A stretch of DNA of 35,411 bases from Pseudomonadota bacterium (GTDB lineage: Bacteria > Pseudomonadota > Gammaproteobacteria > Burkholderiales > UBA9220): contig JAJZVC010000030.1 in NCBI GenBank assembly GCA_021845865.1, positions 1-35,411 on the forward strand. The letters are read 5' to 3'. The notes beneath the pieces were generated by a model, which had not been told where the DNA came from, ran no database searches, and saw only the letters and a list, made by a program, of their open reading frames with translations. Below are positions 31,173-35,411 of the stretch, piece by piece (positions within the stretch are counted from its first letter, which is position 1; each line of letters begins with the position of its first letter). Both the position numbers and the translations under genes were made by a program.

Positions 31173-32606
31173 ATGTTCGATAAGATCAGGCAGTTGATAA
31201 CTGGCAGAACCCAGCCAGAAAGCGGGCGGGGGAGCGGATTGACCGAGCTTCAGCCTGTCGTCCCCGCGGCGGACGAGGGCCGGGACGAGGCGCCGGTCAT
31301 CGATACGAAGGTCATCTCCCCCGACAATGTGGTGACCAGTATCCTGGATATCCAGACCAGCGGCGAAAAAACCGACGCCATCAAGCTGCGTCAGCGCTTC
31401 ATCGGCCGGCAGACGGTTTACGACCGTTTCCAGCAGGTGGTCGGCTACGAATTGATGCTGCGCCATGTGTCGGAGCGCCCCTCGCGCCGACAGGATGATT
31501 CCCTGGCCCTGCTCTACGACGAGATGCTGCTGCAGTGCATCGCCGACCTCAACATCGAGCGCCTCCTGGGGGGACGGCTGATGTTCATCGATTTGTCCCC
31601 CGCCTCCTTGAACAGCGCCCTGTTGGACCAGTTGCCCGGCAAGGGCATGGTGCTGGTGGTGGAATTGGACGCGGAGACCGGCGAGGAGCATCACCAGCGC
31701 CTGCTGAGCCTGATCGACCGCGGCTATCAATTGGCCTTGGACGATTTCGCCTACGATCCGGCGCTGGTTCCGCTGCTGCGCTTGGCCCGCTATGTCCGCA
31801 TTCGCGTTTCCCGTTTCGATGCCATCGAACTGGGCAAGCAGGTGGTGGCCATCCTGAAAGGGGGCAACCCGGAGCTGATGGCCAACGAGGTGGAAACCGA
31901 AGAAGACTTCGATGCCTGCCACAAGCTGGCGTTCCATTTCTACCAGGGGCATTTCTTCTCCCGGCCGGCCATCAATCCTTCCCAGCGGGTGGACAACGAC
32001 CGGGCCCTGGTGATGGACCTGCTCAACAAGGTCATGGCCCGGGCGGATATCTCCGAGCTGGAAGAGGGTTTCAAGCATGACGCCATGCTGTCCTACCGGC
32101 TGCTGCGCTACATCAATTCCGCCGGCGGCGGGGTGGAGCAGGAAATCCGCTCCATCGCCCACGGCCTCTTCATTCTCGGCTATGAACAGCTATATCGCTG
32201 GCTCACCCTGCTGCTGTTCACCAGCGGCAAGATGGACGAACGCAGCCGGGCGGTGATGAAAAACGCCCTGGTGCGGGCGCGCCTGACCGAAATGCTGGGC
32301 AGCAGCAAGCTGGGCCATCCCGTGAACGAGGGCTTGTTCATCGTGGGCATTTTCTCCCTCCTGGACGCCTTGCTGCGGATGCCCATGGACAAAATCCTGG
32401 AGCATCTTCACCTGCCGGATGCCATCGTCGAGGCCTTGCTCCATCGCCGGGGCGTTTACGCCCCGTATTTGGAATTGGCTATCGCCTGCGAGGATTTCGA
32501 CCACGAGAAAATCCGCCAGCTGGCGGAAGCCTGCGGGCTGGACGCCAATGCCGTCAACGTCGCCCATGTCCAGGCGCTGATCTGGGCGGAGGAAGTGGAG
32601 CGCTGA
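31173..32606 (+). CDS. EAL-HDOD signalling protein with degenerate EAL domain
   Basis: The 477-residue protein has an N-terminal region to about 75, an EAL-like domain (about 78-275) and an HDOD domain (about 280-465). The EAL domain lacks the catalytic set: the signature is VGYELMLRH, the metal region is LALDDFAYDP, and several acidic ligands are absent, as in the YuxH subfamily. It probably does not hydrolyse c-di-GMP but may bind it or a partner. The HDOD part (SYRLLRYINSAG, IRSIAHGLFILGYEQLYRWL) is a non-catalytic HD relative used as a signalling scaffold. There is no membrane segment. It stands alone between a divergent minus-strand set and a convergent porin gene. Confidence 0.88.
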   Translation: MFDKIRQLITGRTQPESGRGSGLTELQPVVPAADEGRDEAPVIDTKVISPDNVVTSILDIQTSGEKTDAIKLRQRFIGRQTVYDRFQQVVGYELMLRHVSERPSRRQDDSLALLYDEMLLQCIADLNIERLLGGRLMFIDLSPASLNSALLDQLPGKGMVLVVELDAETGEEHHQRLLSLIDRGYQLALDDFAYDPALVPLLRLARYVRIRVSRFDAIELGKQVVAILKGGNPELMANEVETEEDFDACHKLAFHFYQGHFFSRPAINPSQRVDNDRALVMDLLNKVMARADISELEEGFKHDAMLSYRLLRYINSAGGGVEQEIRSIAHGLFILGYEQLYRWLTLLLFTSGKMDERSRAVMKNALVRARLTEMLGSSKLGHPVNEGLFIVGIFSLLDALLRMPMDKILEHLHLPDAIVEALLHRRGVYAPYLELAIACEDFDHEKIRQLAEACGLDANAVNVAHVQALIWAEEVER

Positions 32607-32667
32607 AGCGGTCTTCGCGCCCTTAGAGCCTGTCTCAAAAATCCTGGGGCGGCTTCAGGGTTTCTTG

Positions 32668-34011
32668 TCAGTATTCCAGGTGCAGACGCAGGCCCGCGAT
32701 GTTCACCGGCCCCCGGTCCGCGTTGTAGGCGGGGTTCCAGATGCGCTGGTAGTCGGCGGTAAGCCAGAAATGCTTGGCCGGGTTCCAGTTGTAGTAGGTC
32801 TCGACAAAGGTTTCCGGCCGGTAGTTCAGCCGGCCGTCGCCGATGAAGAAGGAAATTCCCCCTGCCTCCAGGTAGCGGCGCCGCTCAGGGGAGAGGGCGT
32901 TGCGCAGCACGGCCAGGCCGAAGGTGTCCTGGGGCCGTCCCCAGGCGGCGCCCTTGAGGGACAGGCCGGCGGAGAAGGAACCGTCCACCTCGGTAAAGGC
33001 CAGCGTCTCGGTCTTGCCGTCCGCTTTCATCGCCCGCAGGAAAATCCCCAGGTTGTCGCCGATGGCCTGCTCCACGTTTATCCCGAGGCCGTACTTGACC
33101 TTATCGCTGTTGCGCGCCTGAAACAGCGTCTGAGGGTCGGCGCCGGGATGGGCGTTCAGGTAGTCCAGGGCATCCTGGAAGCTGGCCAGCCGCGCCTTGT
33201 CGCGCCAAGCCAGCACGCGCACCTTGCCGGGCTGTCCGCCCAACGCGTGGGCGTGCTCGATTTCCACCTGGTCGCCGTAATGCCGGCCGATGGCGTAGTC
33301 GGTGGGCAGCATGTTGGGCTCCTTGGGGCCGGTCATGCGGCCGAAGCGCAGCACCCATTCCCCCTGGTGCCACTCGCCGGCAAAGCCCCAGCCGAAGCCC
33401 CGGGCGTCCGCCGCGTAGTCGTAGGCGGCATAGGTCATGTTGCCCCAGTTCATGAACTGGGTGCGGGGGTCCTTGGCGTAGGCGTTGTCGTCGAACACGT
33501 CGAGGGTGGAGAAGTTGCCCACGGTGAGGACGAAGCGGTTCTTGTCCACGGTTCCCGCCAGCTGGTTGAAGTCGGAGTCGATTTTTTCCGTGCCGCCGCC
33601 CAGGTTCCAGGTCTGGCGCAGAAACAGCCGCTGCCGATAGACCTTGGGATTGGTGCCGGCGGTGCGGGTGACTTCGCCGTTGGTGAAGCCGCCCAGGCCG
33701 GTCAGGCCGGAAAATGGGACGCCTTGGCCGACTTCCGCGTTCAAGTAAATCTCGCCTCCTCGCCAGGGGCGAGCCCCCAGGAATGCGGTAGCGGTAAAGG
33801 TGTAGCTCAATTCCCTGTCGTTCGTCAGGCTGTTCGGGCCCGAATAGGACGCGGGAAACGCCGCTTTCCGCTGCCAGATATAGGTGCCTTGGACCTTGGC
33901 GTCCCAGTCTTGCCAGGCCGGCGATTCGGCCAGGGCGGGAAAGGAAAGGATCATGCCGGTAAGGAGCAGGGCGGAGAGCGGCCGTGGGCGACGGCAGAGC
34001 GTGGAGTCCAT
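32668..34011 (-). CDS. OprB-like carbohydrate-selective outer-membrane porin
   Basis: The start is ATG at 34011 (MDSTLCRRPRPLSALLLTG), giving a signal peptide ending near FPALA; the frame is open to 34149 but that part overlaps the kinase gene. The mature protein (447 residues in total with signal) is rich in alternating beta-strand patterns and ends in an aromatic residue (LRLHLEY), a barrel-insertion signal. OprB-type landmarks are YNAEVGQG-like EIYLNAEVGQG, FTNGEVTRT, LTVGNFSTLDVFDDNAYAKD and a C-terminal FVETYYNW. OprB porins pass sugars; the substrate here is unknown. No periplasmic or ABC sugar genes are adjacent. Confidence 0.75.
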   Translation of the reverse strand: MDSTLCRRPRPLSALLLTGMILSFPALAESPAWQDWDAKVQGTYIWQRKAAFPASYSGPNSLTNDRELSYTFTATAFLGARPWRGGEIYLNAEVGQGVPFSGLTGLGGFTNGEVTRTAGTNPKVYRQRLFLRQTWNLGGGTEKIDSDFNQLAGTVDKNRFVLTVGNFSTLDVFDDNAYAKDPRTQFMNWGNMTYAAYDYAADARGFGWGFAGEWHQGEWVLRFGRMTGPKEPNMLPTDYAIGRHYGDQVEIEHAHALGGQPGKVRVLAWRDKARLASFQDALDYLNAHPGADPQTLFQARNSDKVKYGLGINVEQAIGDNLGIFLRAMKADGKTETLAFTEVDGSFSAGLSLKGAAWGRPQDTFGLAVLRNALSPERRRYLEAGGISFFIGDGRLNYRPETFVETYYNWNPAKHFWLTADYQRIWNPAYNADRGPVNIAGLRLHLEY

Positions 34012-34099
34012 GATTTTGCTTGGCTTTTCGGGGGGTGAAGACGGCGCGAATGGTAGCAAATAAAGGCGGCGCCGCAAAATGACAGTTTTATGACGCCGG

Positions 34100-35411
34100 T
34101 CAGGCGTTTTCCCCGTCCAGGGGGACCCGGACAATGAATTCCGCGCCACCGGCCACGTTGGACGCCGCGATTTGGCCCCCCATGCTGTTTTCGATGATGG
34201 TTTTCGACATGTAGAGGCCGATGCCCGTGCCTTTGTCCTTGGTGGTGAAATAGGGTTCGAAAATCTTATCCAGGATATCCGCGGGGATGCCGCCTCCGTT
34301 ATCGCGGACCGTCAGCACGGCCTGGCCGTCCTGCTTGGCGAGGGATAGCCGGATGGTCCCGTCGGAAACCTTGCGCGCGACGATGGCGTCCTTGGCGTTG
34401 GTCAGCAAATTGAGCAGCACCTGGGCGTATTCGTTGGGATAGCCGTAGCAGGAAAGCTCGTCGTCGCCCTCGATGCGCAGGGTGATGCCGTTGTTGCGCA
34501 GGCTGGCTTTCAGTATGGATACCGTGTCGTCCAGGGTCTGCCGCGGGTTGAAGCGCGCCTTTTCCTTGTTGGGCTTGAAGAAATTGCGGAAATCGTCGAT
34601 GGTGGCCGACATCCGCTGGATGATGTGGTGGCCGTCGAGGACGGTATGGTCGATGGCCTCCTGGTCCAGTTCGTGGTACTCGAAGGCGTCCTTCAGGTTG
34701 GCGAGAAGGATTTCCAGCGCGTTGAGGGGCTGACGCCACTGGTGGGCGATGTTGCCGATCATTTCGCCCATGGCGGCGAGGCGCGACTGCTGGATCATGA
34801 TCTGTTCCCGGTCGTGCCGGTCGGTGATGTCGTTGTGGCTGCCCCGCACGCCGAGGAAACGGCCGTCCTCGTCGTAAATGGGGCGGCAGACGTGGCTGAT
34901 CCAGCGCAAATCGCCATCCTTGGCCAGGATGCGGAACTCCATCGGCGTCGGCCGCCCGTCGGCATCGGCCTGGTGGACATGGTGCAGCCAGCGCTCCCGA
35001 TCCTCCGGCACCACCATTTCCACCAGCAGCTGCGGGTCGGCGTAGAGCTCGCCGGGGCTGTAGCCGGTAACCCGGCTCGAGGCGGGGGAAACGTAGCGGA
35101 AGCTGCCGTCGGGATTGCGCCAATAGGCCCACTCGGTGGCGAGGTCGGTGATGGTCTGGAGCAGCTTGTAGCTCTCGGCCAGTTCCCGTTCCGCCGCCAG
35201 CCGCTGCCGGGTGCGGCACAGGGTGCGCCGCGTCAGCAGCCCGATGGCAAGCAGGCCGATCGCCCAGATGCCGCCGTGGGACAGTCCCATGGCCAGGTAT
35301 GGGCGGCCGGCGGAAAAATAGGGGCTCAGGGCCACGGTGGCGGCCAGGCCGCCGCGGATGTCGCCCTCCTTGTAGCCCTGCTCGGCATGGCACTTGAGGC
35401 AGGGCTTTTCC
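34100..35411 (-). CDS. Membrane PAS histidine kinase with haem-c sensor motif (5' end outside window)
   Basis: The frame is open to the right edge, so the gene is partial. The outermost part reads KPCLKCHAEQGYKEGDIRGG, a CxxCH c-type haem motif in a DUF3365/Tll0287-like periplasmic domain. It is followed by a transmembrane helix (GIWAIGLLAIGLL), a PAS domain (with WAYWRNPDGSFRYVSPAS and a DITD end), HisKA with GNIAHQWRQPLNALEILLA, and HATPase_c with NLLTNAKDAI, DNGGGIP and GTGIGLYM. The catalytic core closely resembles that of the kinase at 7236-11645. It probably senses redox, oxygen or NO through a periplasmic haem. An internal GTG at 35335 is not the real start. No regulator gene is adjacent downstream. 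Confidence 0.88.
   Translation of the reverse strand, partial: EKPCLKCHAEQGYKEGDIRGGLAATVALSPYFSAGRPYLAMGLSHGGIWAIGLLAIGLLTRRTLCRTRQRLAAERELAESYKLLQTITDLATEWAYWRNPDGSFRYVSPASSRVTGYSPGELYADPQLLVEMVVPEDRERWLHHVHQADADGRPTPMEFRILAKDGDLRWISHVCRPIYDEDGRFLGVRGSHNDITDRHDREQIMIQQSRLAAMGEMIGNIAHQWRQPLNALEILLANLKDAFEYHELDQEAIDHTVLDGHHIIQRMSATIDDFRNFFKPNKEKARFNPRQTLDDTVSILKASLRNNGITLRIEGDDELSCYGYPNEYAQVLLNLLTNAKDAIVARKVSDGTIRLSLAKQDGQAVLTVRDNGGGIPADILDKIFEPYFTTKDKGTGIGLYMSKTIIENSMGGQIAASNVAGGAEFIVRVPLDGENA

Noticed and set aside
32624..32643. GAGCCTGTCTCAAAA behind the EAL-HDOD gene as an IS end
   Set aside because: It resembles some IS terminal repeats, but there is no transposase, no second end and no target duplication nearby.

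Overview
The window is 35.4 kb of mostly GC-rich, tightly packed bacterial chromosome. Gene content points to a Gram-negative proteobacterium: signal peptides and a lipobox, an OprB-like outer-membrane porin, a Bpt/Aat pair, TctDE-like and KdpDE-like two-component systems, and a ferredoxin-fixABCX cluster. The combination resembles nitrogen-fixing Betaproteobacteria of the Rhodocyclales type, but that placement is inferred from gene content and not proven.

Region 1-2470 is an AT-richer accessory stretch full of wreckage: the end of an IS3-family element that cuts off the 3' end of a conserved hypothetical gene, a small operon-like pair (lipoprotein plus a short protein that looks truncated), a palindromic/direct-repeat element, and a 57-codon remnant of hsdM.

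Region 2479-4722 (minus strand) holds aat, bpt and thyA: two N-degron aminoacyl transferases overlapping by 17 bp, then thymidylate synthase. Region 4854-13782 is a signalling block: an HD-GYP protein (+), then on the minus strand a TctDE-like two-component pair, a very large cytosolic kinase with eight PAS domains and a GAF domain, and an overlapping response regulator carrying a SpoIIE-type phosphatase.

Region 14076-19659 (plus strand) looks like one transcription unit for potassium/osmotic physiology: an APC amino-acid permease, a KimA-like potassium transporter of the APC superfamily, a short KdpD-like kinase and KdpE. Directly behind kdpE is a sequence almost identical to the E. coli KdpE operator. 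It lies in front of the next operon, ferredoxin-fixA-fixB-fixC-fixX (19770-23509), which encodes the electron-bifurcating complex that supplies low-potential electrons, classically to nitrogenase. A terminator hairpin ends that operon. A possible regulatory leader then precedes an MgtA/MgtB-type magnesium P-type ATPase.

Region 26523-28935 has envelope genes: a secreted tandem Tudor-knot protein, an L,D-transpeptidase and a MepA-type murein endopeptidase. Region 28936-29654 is an unusual AT-rich non-coding stretch between convergent genes. It contains two diverged copies of one module, 373 bp apart, with three perfect DnaA boxes and one near-perfect box, so it is a candidate replication origin or DnaA-titration locus. 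Region 29655-30964 has a Spy-like Gly/Met-rich protein, a SHOCT membrane protein and a DUF302 protein. The right end has an EAL-HDOD protein, an OprB-like porin, and a PAS histidine kinase whose start lies outside the window and whose visible N-terminal part has a CxxCH haem motif.
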